A stretch of DNA of 61,680 nucleotides. It comes from Desulfobulbus sp. (GTDB lineage Bacteria; Desulfobacterota; Desulfobulbia; Desulfobulbales; Desulfobulbaceae). Shown here piece after piece: positions 8,710 through 18,780 of this stretch. How positions within the stretch are numbered: the first letter of the stretch is position 1; every line of letters begins with the position of its first letter. Location of the stretch: positions 1 to 61,680 of the forward strand of contig JAQUEZ010000015.1 of NCBI GenBank assembly GCA_028684915.1, written 5' to 3'. Both the position numbers and the translations under genes were made by a program. The notes under the pieces are model-generated. The model saw only the letters and a list, made by a program, of their open reading frames with translations. It was not told the DNA's origin and ran no database searches.

Positions 8710-9696
8710 TCAGAGCCGTTTTAGGTAGTTGCGGCTGACAAAGCCGGAATCTGATTGCCGTGAAGAAAGCGCACGAGTGGCTGCCTGTTCCTGCTTGGCC
8801 ACCACCACGACATCGATACGACCAATAACCAATTGCGGGCTGGATGATTCCATCGGGCTGCTTGCCGACTGTCCCCCCGGCGCGGAAGGAGAAAATTCGC
8901 GGGCAAAGGGAGAGCTCATTGCAGTTGCCGCCTGCGGTATGCCAACCGGCTCTTCTGGTGGCGGCGAGGAGACTTGGAAAGAATCGGCATTTTCCCCCAC
9001 CGATCCTTGTGGGTCCACTGCCTGACCGGGAGCCGCTCCAGCCGGCCACAGGATTTGACCTGGGACAGACGGCCATCCGACTGGAGTCGGCCCCGGTTGT
9101 ACCGATCTCAGGGGGTTGATCGGTGCGGTAAAAGATTCAGAAGGGGCGCCCTGACCCGGAACCCGGCTCTGGTACGTTTCCTCTTGTTCACTAACAAATC
9201 GCGCAATGCCTTGTTGTTCGTGGGACTGATGCCGCTGATGTGCAGAATCCGATTCAATCGGCTCAGACATAACTTCTGACTGATGCGTACTCGTTTCGGA
9301 GCTCATCTTGGCTGCCGTTGTCCAACTTGGACTTCTATGATTGACCTGTCCTGTTGCCAGTTCGTTCCCTCGATTGTCGCCCAATACGGAAAAGATGTCT
9401 TCGTTGCCGTTGACACCGCTGGTAGATACGCTCGATTTTTCAACCTTGCTCTCCACTGACAAAGGGTCATCAGCCAGAGTTCCCCCCGACCGAAAGGACG
9501 CCTCTCGGGGCGCCGTCATCGTTGGCGACAGCCCCTCCTTCTGAAACCTGGACACGCTCTGCATGCCCAAGGACGCCATATCCTCCTCAGGGCTGCTGTC
9601 CGCGTATTCCTCTAGCGGCATCCGTCGCAGCCACCCGTTATCCCCGCCTGGTAGGGGCCGATGCGCATCGCGTATGGTGTCGCCCAGTAAACTCAT
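8710..9696 (-). CDS. Low-complexity, probably disordered eCIS-locus protein
   Basis: About 328 residues, very rich in Ser, Pro, Gln and Gly with few hydrophobic runs. The only ordered-looking parts are the N-terminus (MSLLGDTIRDAHRP) and the C-terminus, which reads IGRIDVVVVAKQEQAA and ends RNYLKRL. A short IGRIxV plus terminal YLxRL tail is common in small accessory proteins of eCIS loci, placed next to the Afp16-like gene. I chose the ATG at 9696, one base after the upstream stop (TAG-G-ATG); an in-frame ATG at 9726 would overlap the previous gene. Function unknown. It could be a linker, a chaperone-bound factor or a loading signal. Confidence 0.7.
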   Translation of the reverse strand: MSLLGDTIRDAHRPLPGGDNGWLRRMPLEEYADSSPEEDMASLGMQSVSRFQKEGLSPTMTAPREASFRSGGTLADDPLSVESKVEKSSVSTSGVNGNEDIFSVLGDNRGNELATGQVNHRSPSWTTAAKMSSETSTHQSEVMSEPIESDSAHQRHQSHEQQGIARFVSEQEETYQSRVPGQGAPSESFTAPINPLRSVQPGPTPVGWPSVPGQILWPAGAAPGQAVDPQGSVGENADSFQVSSPPPEEPVGIPQAATAMSSPFAREFSPSAPGGQSASSPMESSSPQLVIGRIDVVVVAKQEQAATRALSSRQSDSGFVSRNYLKRL

Positions 9697-9697
9697 C

Positions 9698-10489
9698 CTA
9701 TTTGGCCATCCCCCGGCTGCGATCAATCAGATCGAGATAGCGAAGCCGCCGTGCCCTTGGCAGCCCAAGGATCTCGGCCTCACTCCAATGATAGTGGCTA
9801 GCCAGTTGGTGCACCTGGTGCAGCAGTTCCTCACCCTTCCAAGAAAGCACCCGGTAGGGATCAAGCTCCACCGTGTTGACCGAGGAACATTCCGGACACC
9901 CAGCCTGGATCTTGGTGACAATCCCCGGGGCCATGGACTCCAGCGCCTCGTCCACCAGTTGCACCATTTCGTCATTCCAGTCATGGACATTTCCCGGCTC
10001 TTGGACCAGCTGTTCCAGCAACCAACCGTGGGCCTGTTCCTGCGGAATTTCCAGTAACCGCTCCTGATCCTCACCAGTGGGCAGACGGAAGCAGATCTGC
10101 CGACCTTGCCACTGCATCCGGGCCAGGGGGTACGTTGGCCCGGCTTCCTGCACGGGCAGGTCGGCGTACTGCAACTGAAAATCAAATCGGCCACCACAGC
10201 CGCTGCAGTTGGCATGGAACCAACCGCCGCCGCTGCCCAAATGTTGCTCTAACTCGCGCATGAGAAACTGGCGGTCGCCCACACAGAGACCGGCAACCCG
10301 CGCCTCGGTTGCCGCTTGTCCCCCCAACTGTGAAAGCGCCAGCGCCAAGACCCGGGTCACTGCCCGCGGCGTGTTGACAATCTGCTGCGCAGTCTCGCTC
10401 AAGGCCATTTCCAGAGCACCGGACACCGGTTTAAACGACCATTGCCGGTAACGATTTTCCTGTTCAATGAGTCCGCCTGGAAGCAGCAC
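9698..10489 (-). CDS. eCIS protein with two CxxC pairs, T4 baseplate-assembly-like
   Basis: A 263-residue protein lying 21 nt after the tube gene. Two widely spaced pairs, CSGC (about 94-97) and CPEC (about 198-201), could bind one zinc ion and hold a central domain. The C-terminus (HYHWSEAEILGLPRARRLRY) has the WxxxEIlxLP..RR pattern seen in short T4 gp26/gp51-type baseplate hub assembly proteins. I therefore suggest a baseplate assembly factor, but the family is not certain. Confidence 0.6.
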   Translation of the reverse strand: MLLPGGLIEQENRYRQWSFKPVSGALEMALSETAQQIVNTPRAVTRVLALALSQLGGQAATEARVAGLCVGDRQFLMRELEQHLGSGGGWFHANCSGCGGRFDFQLQYADLPVQEAGPTYPLARMQWQGRQICFRLPTGEDQERLLEIPQEQAHGWLLEQLVQEPGNVHDWNDEMVQLVDEALESMAPGIVTKIQAGCPECSSVNTVELDPYRVLSWKGEELLHQVHQLASHYHWSEAEILGLPRARRLRYLDLIDRSRGMAK

Positions 10490-10510
10490 GCCCTTTCCTC
10501 TTTTCGTTTA

Positions 10511-11020
10511 TCAGCTCTCCGTTGGCTCGACTACAGCCGTATCCCGCTGCCATCCCTCGTGCTGCAGGGTGAGGGTCTGAATACCGACCGCATTCATAGA
10601 TCCGGCATCCATTTCCGGCAGTGCCTGATATTCCGAAACCCAGGCCCGGTACAAGCGGTAGGAGATGGCTACCGTCCCTTGAAGATTGAGCACGTTGATG
10701 ACGATATCCTTGCGGAAATTCTTTAAAGACATTGCCGCGTCACCTTCGACATTATTGACCAGGTTGGCCCAGTTCTCAAAAACCGGATCATGGGAAAGTC
10801 CCTGCTCCAAGGTGATGGGCTCGTAACTGGTACCACCGGGCAAAATGCGTTCCGAACTCGGATCACCGGCGGAGCGCCATTTGATAGCCTCGGTCTTGCG
10901 TTTGAGTGCACCCATTTTTTTCAAGCCCGCAACCGGTTTACCGTCGATGAGGATCTGAAACTTGAAGGTTCGGTACGGGTCGTGGCGATGGGCGTTAACG
11001 GGAAATGTGGGAGCAGCCAT
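10511..11020 (-). CDS. eCIS inner tube protein (gp19/Hcp-like, Afp1/Afp5 type)
   Basis: A 169-residue tube subunit of the T4 gp19-like family. The N-terminus DPYRTFKFQILIDGKPVAGL is the characteristic first strand pair, and an internal LPGGTSYEPITLEQGLSHDP also matches. Hexameric rings of this protein stack inside the sheath and are expelled on contraction. It follows the sheath gene. Only one tube gene is seen here, whereas Afp has two (Afp1 and Afp5). Confidence 0.93.
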   Translation of the reverse strand: MAAPTFPVNAHRHDPYRTFKFQILIDGKPVAGLKKMGALKRKTEAIKWRSAGDPSSERILPGGTSYEPITLEQGLSHDPVFENWANLVNNVEGDAAMSLKNFRKDIVINVLNLQGTVAISYRLYRAWVSEYQALPEMDAGSMNAVGIQTLTLQHEGWQRDTAVVEPTES

Positions 11021-11079
11021 TGCTATGTCTCCTTAGTAGGCTGTCGTTCTCGTGATACAGCTGCGAGAACGACGTTTCG

Positions 11080-11146
11080 TGCTTCGTAACGCACTGGTTT
11101 ATCTGCTGCGTAATGAACGTTTTTTGTTCTTTTACGAATCCATCAA
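11080..11146. repeat. Short palindromic repeat, TCGTAAAA...TTTTACGA family (copy 1)
   Basis: The spacer between the sheath and tube genes carries GCTTCGTAACGCAC near its left end and TTTTACGAATCCATCA at its right end. These are degenerate inverted copies of the TGATGGnnTCGTAAAAA end found in the other members at 16.9, 28.7, 31.4 and 43.3 kb. It overlaps the last codon of the sheath gene by a few bases. Confidence 0.5.
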
Positions 11147-13014
11147 GATTGACCAACTTTTTGCTGGATACGAACGATGACGAATTCGGCCGGTTTCAGA
11201 GGGGCAAAACCGACCACGGCGATAACTTGGCCACGATCGATATCATCCTGGGTCATGGTGTCGCCGATACCGCAGCGAACAAAATAGGCGTCCGAAGATT
11301 TTTGCCCCTGGAAAGCGCCGGCACGGAACATCCCGTCCATAAAGGCACCAATATTGGCACGAAGCGACGACCAAAGCCGGTGATCATTGGGCTCAAACAC
11401 CGCCCATTGAATACCGTTGCGAACACTGCTCTCGATGTAGAGTGCGGTCCGCCGTACCGGTACATAACGCCACTCCGGGTTGACATTAGTCGCCAGGGTG
11501 CGGGTACCCCAGATCACATGGCCGTACCCGGGCATCTTGCGCAAACAGTTGACGCCCAGCGGATTCAGTTGATCCTGATCGCCATCCTCAACCACATATT
11601 CCAGCGCCGCCACCCCGCTCACCGAGGCTTCCACACCGGCCGGAGCCTTCCACACACCGCGGGTACCATCGGTCCGTGCCCAGATACCTGCAGCAAAGGC
11701 CGAAGGTGCCAGTGTCAGGGTGGGGGCAGCGGTAGGATTGCTCTCCCGGCTGTAAAAGGGATTTTTGACCTTAACCCACGGATAATAGAGTACGCTGTAG
11801 GTGGAAGTAGGCAGGTTCAAGGCGTCCACCGTGGCTCCCTGGTCAAGCTCCGTTGCGGGAGGAGGATCCACCAAGAGCATGCGACTGCCCATGGCGGTGC
11901 AGTGGGACTCGGCCGCGTCGATAATCGGGTTGCCTGTGCCGTCGGCCGGTTGATACTGGCCCGGAAGGAGGACGATGTTGACATCCCGCACCTTCTTCAT
12001 CTTGGCAAAAAAGTCGTGGTAATCCTCCAGCCCAGGCGCAACGCCGTCATCACCGCCGGTAAGGCTGACTGCGGATGCCATACCGGCCGGGACCACATCC
12101 TCGCTGCCGTGTTTTTCCAAAACACTGGTCCCCCCGAGTTTCAGGGTGGTGGCCAATGCACCGGGACGAACCGAAACCATGGAGGAGGCCGAACTTTTAC
12201 CCGAAGTCAGGGTGAGGGTATCAGCGGCAAAACTGGAGCTAAAGCCAACATACTCCGGCCCCAAGGCCAGCACCTGTTGCTCGATTTCTTCGGCGACCTT
12301 GGTTCCGTCGTAACTGCCGCCATCCGGTTCCCCGAGGGTAATGGTACGGGCACCGAGGTTATCGATATTGAGCGTCAGGGTCATGCCTGCCACTACTCCT
12401 GCCCAAGAAAGTGTACTGAGATCGCCTGAAACGGAGGTCGCCTGCTTGAAAAAACCGTTGAGCCCTGCAGGGAGAGCAAGCCGGATATATTGGGAATTGC
12501 TGTTAACCTGGGCCAATGCGTAGGAGGCATCGGTGGGATCCATGGATAGACCGGAAAAGGCCTCCACCGGATCAACGCCGCTGAACACTTTCAGCGAAAA
12601 GCGGTAACCATCGCTGGCGGCCTCTGCCTGCACCTTAAGGCTATTGCCGCTGCCCCCTTGATTGGCAGCACGCACCTCCAGTACATCGGTAGCCGAGGCT
12701 GCACCCCGTCCCTGGATATTGCCAGCGGCCAGTGAGGCTGCCTTGGTGTCCTTAGCCAACCGGCCGATATAGGCGTCCCGGCCGCCGTTGAGGAAAAAAT
12801 AAAAGGCGGCAAGCGCCAAGGTATCAGTCTCTGACGTAATCTCGCCGAACTCCGCCTTGTACTCATCCCAACTGTGGACCAGGGTTGGGGTGCCGATTGC
12901 CCCCTTGGTGGTGTAGCCGATCAGCGCAGCCACACTGGTGGACACGCCTTCAATGGGTTTGGCGCCGCTGGGAATTTCTTCGATGTACACGCCGGGATGC
13001 AGATAGGTGGCCAT
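11143..13014 (-). CDS. Contractile tail sheath protein (Afp2-4/phage sheath family)
   Basis: A 623-residue sheath subunit. The N-terminus MATYLHPGVYIEEIPSGAKP is the canonical start of phage-tail-sheath proteins. The C-terminal domain (WRYVPVRRTALYIESSVRNG, then FEPNDHRLWSSLRANI) is the conserved core that contracts. Between them lies a large beta-rich insertion. Only one sheath gene is visible where Afp has three. GAGAGGA lies 9-15 nt upstream of the ATG. It is the first gene of the leftward operon and should set particle abundance. Confidence 0.95.
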   Translation of the reverse strand: MATYLHPGVYIEEIPSGAKPIEGVSTSVAALIGYTTKGAIGTPTLVHSWDEYKAEFGEITSETDTLALAAFYFFLNGGRDAYIGRLAKDTKAASLAAGNIQGRGAASATDVLEVRAANQGGSGNSLKVQAEAASDGYRFSLKVFSGVDPVEAFSGLSMDPTDASYALAQVNSNSQYIRLALPAGLNGFFKQATSVSGDLSTLSWAGVVAGMTLTLNIDNLGARTITLGEPDGGSYDGTKVAEEIEQQVLALGPEYVGFSSSFAADTLTLTSGKSSASSMVSVRPGALATTLKLGGTSVLEKHGSEDVVPAGMASAVSLTGGDDGVAPGLEDYHDFFAKMKKVRDVNIVLLPGQYQPADGTGNPIIDAAESHCTAMGSRMLLVDPPPATELDQGATVDALNLPTSTYSVLYYPWVKVKNPFYSRESNPTAAPTLTLAPSAFAAGIWARTDGTRGVWKAPAGVEASVSGVAALEYVVEDGDQDQLNPLGVNCLRKMPGYGHVIWGTRTLATNVNPEWRYVPVRRTALYIESSVRNGIQWAVFEPNDHRLWSSLRANIGAFMDGMFRAGAFQGQKSSDAYFVRCGIGDTMTQDDIDRGQVIAVVGFAPLKPAEFVIVRIQQKVGQS

Positions 13015-13396
13015 AGGTGTCTGTCCTCTCGTGGTGAAAAACGTTTTCAGGCCACAGCCCGGCTGCAGTGGCTACAAATGAGGCCCCGTTCCCTCCCTTT
13101 GACCAACAAAGGTGAATGGGGTTACCCCTTGCCTCTGCTTACCTGTCATGGCCCACAATCGAACCCTCATCCCCAGCACAAGGGGGAAGAAAATCGAGGC
13201 GAAAACAGCCTTTACATTCTGTATAAAAAACTTACGGGAATACGGAGAAGACAACCAGGACTTTATCTAGCTAAAGAGTAGAGATAAATTGGGTATAGAA
13301 TATATCCAACAAAAACAAGGAAAAGGCGGGGAAACCGTTCCAAGGCACGGCTACAGGAGGAAGCCACTGTGAGAAGGACGAATGCAGAGGCGCCGC
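13015..13396. other. Intergenic leader region upstream of the eCIS operon
   Basis: No gene is supported in these 382 bases. They must hold the promoter of the leftward eCIS operon. On the minus strand, at about 13,290-13,320, there is a TTGTTT followed 15 nt later by TATACC, a weak candidate only. The long distance to the sheath ATG leaves room for a leader of about 270 nt. No attenuator or riboswitch was recognised. Confidence 0.4.
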
Positions 13397-13897
13397 TCAG
13401 GGACCGCAGCATTTCTTGAACTTCTTGCCGCTACCGCAGGGGCAAGGGTCGTTACGACCGACTTTTTTGTTCTCAGCCGGAGGAGGCTTGGGCATGGTGG
13501 GGTGTTCTTCTTCAATGAACTCGCCATCGAGATAACGCCAAACACGTTCTTCACGGACAAAACGACTGCGCTCCCGCAACACAATCAGCCGGTCATTGGC
13601 TATGGCCGTGGCTCGGAACTCCACCACCCCTTCGCTGTCCTCGGCCTGCCCTTTTTCGCAACTCAAAATTTCCAGACCGCACCAATGGGGGATTGAATCA
13701 ACATCGATCGTCTCCGGCCGACTGGAGGAATGCCAGGTTTCCAGTAGATATGAAATCGCCACCCGGGTGTAGGCGGTGTAACGGGACCGCATCAGGGCCT
13801 CGGCGGTGGCGGCCGATTGTTCTCCCGCCAGCAGCGGGCCGCAACAGGCAGCAAAGGGGAGACCGGATTCACAGGGACAAAGCGTTTGGATGGCCAT
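13397..13897 (-). CDS. YchJ-like protein with two SEC-C motifs (UPF0225)
   Basis: A 166-residue protein of the YchJ family. It has an N-terminal SEC-C-like motif ([15 protein letters not shown]), a central NTF2-like domain starting [10 protein letters not shown], and a C-terminal canonical SEC-C zinc motif ([18 protein letters not shown]). SEC-C binds zinc and, in SecA, SecB. The role of YchJ is not established. The gene begins 11 nt after the sensor kinase stop on the same strand and may be cotranscribed with it. Confidence 0.9.
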   Translation of the reverse strand: MAIQTLCPCESGLPFAACCGPLLAGEQSAATAEALMRSRYTAYTRVAISYLLETWHSSSRPETIDVDSIPHWCGLEILSCEKGQAEDSEGVVEFRATAIANDRLIVLRERSRFVREERVWRYLDGEFIEEEHPTMPKPPPAENKKVGRNDPCPCGSGKKFKKCCGP

Positions 13898-13908
13898 GGT
13901 GTTTCTCG

Positions 13909-16812
13909 TTAGAGTGATGACCCGTCTCCGGGATCGTTTGCGTTGTCGAGTGCTTCGCGAACCTTGAAGGTCAGGCTGTCCAAAGTAAAAGGTTTTTGCA
14001 GGAAATGCACGCCCTCATCAAGGACTCCGTGATGGGCGATGACATCGGCAGTATAGCCGGACATGAACAACCGTTTCAGATTGGGGTAAAGGGATAACAG
14101 TTGCCTCGCCAGATCGCGGCCGTTCATTTCCGGCATGATTACATCGGTCATGAGGAGATGGATTTCCCCTACGTGCTCCCGGGCCAGGCCAAGGGCCTCA
14201 CCAGGAGTTAAGGCGGCAAGAACACGATAGCCCAGTGATTCCAACATGATTTTACCGATATCAAGAATCATGGTCTCATCCTCCACCAGGAGAATGGTTT
14301 CGGTCCCCGGCTCCGCAGGCGGAAGCGCATGGAATTCGCTGGCGCGTTCCTCCTTGCCGCGAAAAATAGGCAGATAGATGCGAAAACAGGTTCCGTTTCC
14401 GACTATGCTTTCTACCTGGAGCCAACCGTCATTTTGTTTGACGATACCATAAACCGTGGCCAGTCCAAGACCCGTCCCCTTACCCAAACCCTTAGTGGTG
14501 AAGAAGGGTTCAAAAAGATGCGGCAACAGATCCTGCTCAATACCGGTGCCGTTATCGCTCACCGAGAGCAGCATATAGTTTCCGGGACGACATTCGGCCT
14601 GCTCATGACAGAAATCGGAATCAAGAACTACCGCATCGGTTTCAATGGTAATCCTACCGTTTTCCCCAACAGCATCCCGGGCATTGACGCAAAGGTTGAC
14701 CAGCAGTTGATCGATCTGGGTCGGATCCATATTGATTTTACCGGTCTTTTCTCCCGGTAGCCAGATCAGTCCGATATCCTCGCCGATCAGCCGCCGCACC
14801 ATCTTCAGCATCCCCTCCACGGTCTGATTGAGATCGAGCACCTTGGGCGTCACCGTCTGTTTACGGGCAAAAGTTAGCAACTGCCGGGTGAGATCAGCCG
14901 AACGCTGTGAGGCTTCCATGATGCTCTGGAGATTGTCATACAACGGCAGTTGCGGATCCGTCTTCCGCAGGACCAACTCGGCATGACCGACAATCACGCT
15001 GAGCATGTTGTTAAAATCGTGGGCCACCCCGCCAGCCAGACGCCCAATCGACTCCATCTTCTGCGACTGCAGCAGTTGCGCCTGCAGCTTATCCCGCTCC
15101 AGTTCTGCCTCTTTTCGTCCGGTGATATCCTCAAGACTTAACTGGAGCAACTGCCGCTTGCGATGACTGAACAACATCATATGGATCTCAGCCTCCCAAA
15201 GAGTTCCGTCTGGCCGCTGATGGCGCCACTCGAAAACCAAAGAACCCTCGTTCACAACCCGCTGCATCAATTCCCGGGCTAACCACGTCGAGGCACGCCC
15301 TCCCTCCTGGGTGGGAGGCGACATATCTTTGGGATCCTTGCCCACCAGTTCCCGGCGATGCGCAAAGCCATAGAGGCTAACTGCGGCCTGGTTGGCATCA
15401 ATGATGATGCCCATCTGCGGATCAATCACCGCCAGGGGAATTCGGGAATCGTGGAACAATACCTTGTTGTAGGATTCGCTGACGCGAAGCTCTTCCTCCG
15501 CCTTCTTTTTCTCCGTGATATCAATATAGATAAACATAAGCAGCCGGTTACCTCTGGTGCCGATGAAACGGGCATAGAGGGAACAGGTCCGCACGGAACC
15601 ATTGTAACAGCTAAGCTGGGCTTCAAAACCACTAACGCCATCCTGCTCCTGAGCGAGTTCCAACACTCGACGGCGATCATCCGGAATTATCCACAGACCG
15701 ATATCAGTCCCGCTGTGGCCATCGGCCTGCTCATGGGGATAGCCGAAAGTTCGATACCAAGCCTCATTCCAGGTGGTGCCGCAAAAACCGTCGGCCTCTG
15801 CGGCAAAGGCCATGGGAATGGGAGCAGAGTCAAAGATTTGGGTAAAGCGGCGTTCGCTCTCCTGCAGGGCACGATTGCGTTGCTCCACCTCAGCCAGGGA
15901 TTGGTTCACGGTCCGTCGCAGTTGGACATTCCAAACCACCACCACAGCTAGGACAACAAGGGCTATAATCCCATAGAGGCGATACTCGTCCCGGGAAAAA
16001 ATGGATCGCTGTTGTTTCCCTCCCCAGGTGTCCTCAATCCGGTCAATTTCCTCCGGGGTGATGCGCGCAAATCCGGCATCAATCGCTGCCAGGAGGGAGG
16101 TGTTCCCCTTACGCACGGCTGTGGACATTTCATTGGTCGCAACCGGTCGGCCGGTTTCACGAATCATGCCTTCTTGATCAAAGCGCGCCAGATAAAAACG
16201 GCCGATCTTGCGGTCAACCACAAAAACCTTGACCTTTCCCTGCACGGCAGCCTCGACCAAAGCCGCAGCATGAGGATACTTGAGGAGTTGGGCTTGGGGA
16301 TAGCGGCTCCGCACCAACTCCTCACCGCTATCGCCACTGACAACACCGACAGTAAAGCCCTGAATATCCTCAAGGCCGCGAATTCCACTGATCTGTTTAT
16401 GAAAAAAAAGAGAGGTTGTGAGGGATATATAAGGCTGGCTGAAACTGAGGTACTGTTGGCGCTCCGGGGTGATAAAAATACCACCCACCGCATCTACCTT
16501 GCCGGAGCCCACAGCGTTGAGGACCGCATCCCACTGCATCAAACGAAACTCGACCGCAATACCGGTCTTTTTACTCCAGAGCTTCCAGATGTCGATGGTA
16601 ATTCCGGCGGGCTCACCGTTGGCATCAACAAAGGCAAAGGGCGCGTAGGAGGCATCGTCAGCCACGGTGATGCCTGTAAATGCGGGCCCCCCGCCATTAG
16701 TGGGACTCTTCGGTTGTTCGGCCCGGACAGAACCGAACAAGAGCAGGAACAGACAGCTGCACCAAAGGGTGAGGAGAAGACACGATAAATAAGATCGGGA
16801 ACGCGAGTGCAC
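13909..16812 (-). CDS. Hybrid sensor histidine kinase: periplasmic solute-binding domain, two PAS, receiver
   Basis: About 967 residues from the GTG at 16812, chosen because GGAGGGG lies just upstream and a clean signal peptide follows; an in-frame ATG at 16848 would add 12 residues. Order: signal peptide, extracytoplasmic SBP_bac_3 domain (about 45-265), one membrane helix (about 281-296), PAS (about 320-440), PAS (about 445-570), HisKA with His598 in [10 protein letters not shown], HATPase with N-box and [18 protein letters not shown], and a receiver with Asp890 ([13 protein letters not shown]) and Lys940. The solute-binding domain suggests direct sensing of an amino-acid-like ligand. No cognate DNA-binding regulator is adjacent. 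It is not known whether it controls the eCIS. Confidence 0.92.
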   Translation of the reverse strand: MHSRSRSYLSCLLLTLWCSCLFLLLFGSVRAEQPKSPTNGGGPAFTGITVADDASYAPFAFVDANGEPAGITIDIWKLWSKKTGIAVEFRLMQWDAVLNAVGSGKVDAVGGIFITPERQQYLSFSQPYISLTTSLFFHKQISGIRGLEDIQGFTVGVVSGDSGEELVRSRYPQAQLLKYPHAAALVEAAVQGKVKVFVVDRKIGRFYLARFDQEGMIRETGRPVATNEMSTAVRKGNTSLLAAIDAGFARITPEEIDRIEDTWGGKQQRSIFSRDEYRLYGIIALVVLAVVVVWNVQLRRTVNQSLAEVEQRNRALQESERRFTQIFDSAPIPMAFAAEADGFCGTTWNEAWYRTFGYPHEQADGHSGTDIGLWIIPDDRRRVLELAQEQDGVSGFEAQLSCYNGSVRTCSLYARFIGTRGNRLLMFIYIDITEKKKAEEELRVSESYNKVLFHDSRIPLAVIDPQMGIIIDANQAAVSLYGFAHRRELVGKDPKDMSPPTQEGGRASTWLARELMQRVVNEGSLVFEWRHQRPDGTLWEAEIHMMLFSHRKRQLLQLSLEDITGRKEAELERDKLQAQLLQSQKMESIGRLAGGVAHDFNNMLSVIVGHAELVLRKTDPQLPLYDNLQSIMEASQRSADLTRQLLTFARKQTVTPKVLDLNQTVEGMLKMVRRLIGEDIGLIWLPGEKTGKINMDPTQIDQLLVNLCVNARDAVGENGRITIETDAVVLDSDFCHEQAECRPGNYMLLSVSDNGTGIEQDLLPHLFEPFFTTKGLGKGTGLGLATVYGIVKQNDGWLQVESIVGNGTCFRIYLPIFRGKEERASEFHALPPAEPGTETILLVEDETMILDIGKIMLESLGYRVLAALTPGEALGLAREHVGEIHLLMTDVIMPEMNGRDLARQLLSLYPNLKRLFMSGYTADVIAHHGVLDEGVHFLQKPFTLDSLTFKVREALDNANDPGDGSSL

Positions 16813-16887
16813 AACCCCTCCCTGGTGCGAAATGGCCAGCCAGATCAATTCCGCACATCAGTCACAGAAAATGAACAGATGCATCCT

Positions 16888-16939
16888 GCATGGGCTCGTA
16901 AAAACACAGAGAGACGAGAGCCTTTTTTTACGCCAGCAT
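16888..16939. repeat. Short palindromic repeat, TCGTAAAA family (copy 2)
   Basis: The spacer upstream of the kinase gene holds GCTCGTAAAAAC on the left and TTTTTTACGCCAGCATC on the right. These are inverted, slightly degenerate versions of the ends seen in the other copies. The element is about 52 bp and could fold into a hairpin with a loop of about 20 nt. Confidence 0.5.
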
Positions 16940-17049
16940 CACTCTTTGGCCCCTACTGTAGCCAAAGATCGACCTATTCCCCAGAAAAATTTTTTCGATA
17001 CAAAAAATTCGACAAACCTTATACTGCAATGGTTTACCGGAATGCACCC

Positions 17050-17685
17050 TTAGCGAGAAAGCACTCCGGGTTGGCAAAGCAGCGACCAGGCCACTGCCCA
17101 CATTGTACCGCAGACCAGGGTATCGAGAATTTTCCACGATATTGATCGAACAAAAAGAGGTGCGAGGATTTTACCGCCGAGACTCAGCCCGAAAAACCAG
17201 ACTGTCGAGGCCACAATAGCTCCAAAACCGAAGAACCAGCTATCAATGCCCTCATGACGACTGCTCAGCGTCCCCATGAGGAACACCGTGTCCAGGTAAA
17301 CATGAGGATTGAGCAGGGTCAGGGCCAGGGTGGTGGCAATAGCAGCCCGTCGACTGAGCATGGGCCGATCATCAACCGATAACCGTCCAGGACGAAAAAC
17401 CGAACGTAAGGCGATGACGCCATATCCTACCAGAAACAGGGCACCTATCCAACTCAGCCAGCGGCCGACCAGAGGCGCACCGGCCACAATCCTGCCCATG
17501 CCGCCGATACCAACGACAATGAGCAGGGCGTCGCACCCGATACAGATCAGGGCAATGAGCAGGTGATGGTGACGGCGGATACCCTGGGAAAGAACAAAAC
17601 TATTCTGGGCACCAATGGCGACAATCAAACCCATCCCGGTGGCAAATCCCTGCCCTACGGCTGTAATGGCGGCGGTACCGATCAT
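17050..17685 (-). CDS. argO: LysE/ArgO-family amino acid exporter
   Basis: A 211-residue integral membrane protein with about six hydrophobic segments. The N-terminal GMGLIVAIGAQNSFVLSQGI is the LysE/ArgO signature. Members export arginine, lysine or their toxic analogues such as canavanine. AGAGAGGAAAG precedes the ATG. The gene is divergent from an ArgP-like LysR regulator 101 bp away. This matches the lysE-lysG plan of Corynebacterium and the regulator-target logic of argP-argO in E. coli. The substrate is inferred. Confidence 0.88.
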   Translation of the reverse strand: MIGTAAITAVGQGFATGMGLIVAIGAQNSFVLSQGIRRHHHLLIALICIGCDALLIVVGIGGMGRIVAGAPLVGRWLSWIGALFLVGYGVIALRSVFRPGRLSVDDRPMLSRRAAIATTLALTLLNPHVYLDTVFLMGTLSSRHEGIDSWFFGFGAIVASTVWFFGLSLGGKILAPLFVRSISWKILDTLVCGTMWAVAWSLLCQPGVLSR

Positions 17686-17786
17686 GCGCTTTCCTCTCTG
17701 TTTATCATGGCGCTACCATAAGAGAGGCACCTGGTTAAGTAAAATTCATTATTTCAATGAACCATTAGCAGTGCTAATATATAAAG

Positions 17787-18683
17787 ATGTTTGACTACAA
17801 ACTTCTCCAAGCCTTGGCGGTCGTGCTCCAGGAGGGTGGGTTTGACAAGGCTGCCCGCACGCTCCACCTGACCCAATCCGCTGTTTCTCAACGGCTCAAA
17901 CAGCTGGAGGATCAGTGCGGCCAGATTCTTCTTGCCCGGACAACGCCGCCGCAACCGACCCCGGCCGGACGCATCCTCCTCAAGCATTATCTCCAGGTTT
18001 GCCGGCTGGAGAATGAGGTCCAAGGGCGGATCGGAGGAAAAGGCCAGGAAGTCGTGACTCTGGCTATCGGCATCAATGCCGACAGCCTGGCCACCTGGTT
18101 TGGCGAGTGTATTCCGGCCTTTGTTTGCAAGAAAGGGATCCTTATTGATCTGCGGGTCGATGATCAAGACGAGACCCATCAACTGCTGAAAAACGGCGAG
18201 GTCATGGGGTGCATCAGTACCCAGGTCACAGCCATGCAGGGATGCACGGTGACGAAACTTGGCTGCATGCCCTACCGGGTCTTTGCCAGTGCGGATTTCG
18301 CTCACCAGTGGTTCGGCGGCTTAAGCCTGACGCTTGAGGCCTGTCGGCGTGCTCCTTTCATCCTCTTCAACCGCAAAGATAAGGTCCATCATCAGCTTTT
18401 TGCCCAGGTGCTCGGTGATCTCCCCAACCCCATACCAACCCATTACCTGCCCTCTTCTGAAAAATTCGTTGATTTCATCGCAAGTGGCATGGGGTACGGA
18501 ATGCTCCCTGACCCACAGAGCCGGTCCATGGTCGAACAAGGAAAGATCATCGATCTCGCACCGGGCCATTGTGTGCCGGTTTGGCTCTACTGGCACTGCT
18601 GGAACATCGGATCCACCGCCTTGAAAAAACTCACCCAGTATCTAATCCGGGAAACAAGCACCCGATTGGACGTTGCACCCTGA
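17787..18683 (+). CDS. argP: LysR-family regulator, ArgP/LysG-like
   Basis: A 298-residue LysR-type regulator. The winged HTH occupies about 1-60 (FDYKLLQALAVVLQEGGFDK, then TLHLTQSAVSQRLKQLE), and an effector-binding domain follows. The HTH wording and the pairing with a LysE/ArgO exporter identify it as ArgP/LysG-type, which senses lysine and arginine and activates the exporter. The start ATG has only a weak ribosome site (AAAG). The gene is convergent with ilvC, with a shared terminator between them. Confidence 0.88.
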   Translation: MFDYKLLQALAVVLQEGGFDKAARTLHLTQSAVSQRLKQLEDQCGQILLARTTPPQPTPAGRILLKHYLQVCRLENEVQGRIGGKGQEVVTLAIGINADSLATWFGECIPAFVCKKGILIDLRVDDQDETHQLLKNGEVMGCISTQVTAMQGCTVTKLGCMPYRVFASADFAHQWFGGLSLTLEACRRAPFILFNRKDKVHHQLFAQVLGDLPNPIPTHYLPSSEKFVDFIASGMGYGMLPDPQSRSMVEQGKIIDLAPGHCVPVWLYWHCWNIGSTALKKLTQYLIRETSTRLDVAP

Positions 18684-18697
18684 TCCAAAAATTGGAT

Positions 18698-18736
18698 AAA
18701 AAAAGCCCCATCAGCCAGGGGCCAAGAGGGCTTTTT
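18698..18736. terminator. Bidirectional terminator between argP and ilvC
   Basis: AAAAAAAGCCC and GGGCTTTTT flank the sequence CATCAGCCAGGGGCCAAGA. The stem ends in A and T runs on both sides, so it can serve the converging argP (+) and ilvC (-) transcripts. Confidence 0.75.
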
Positions 18737-18780
18737 CAACACTGTACGTGGGCACCCGCACAACCGGGCAACGCCACGAA

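Noticed and set aside
1..13014. Type VI secretion system or intact prophage
   Set aside because: There are no TssJLM membrane-complex, ClpV or Hcp/TssB-C pairs, and no head, terminase or lysis genes. The AAA+ ATPase plus DUF4255 gene pair indicates eCIS.
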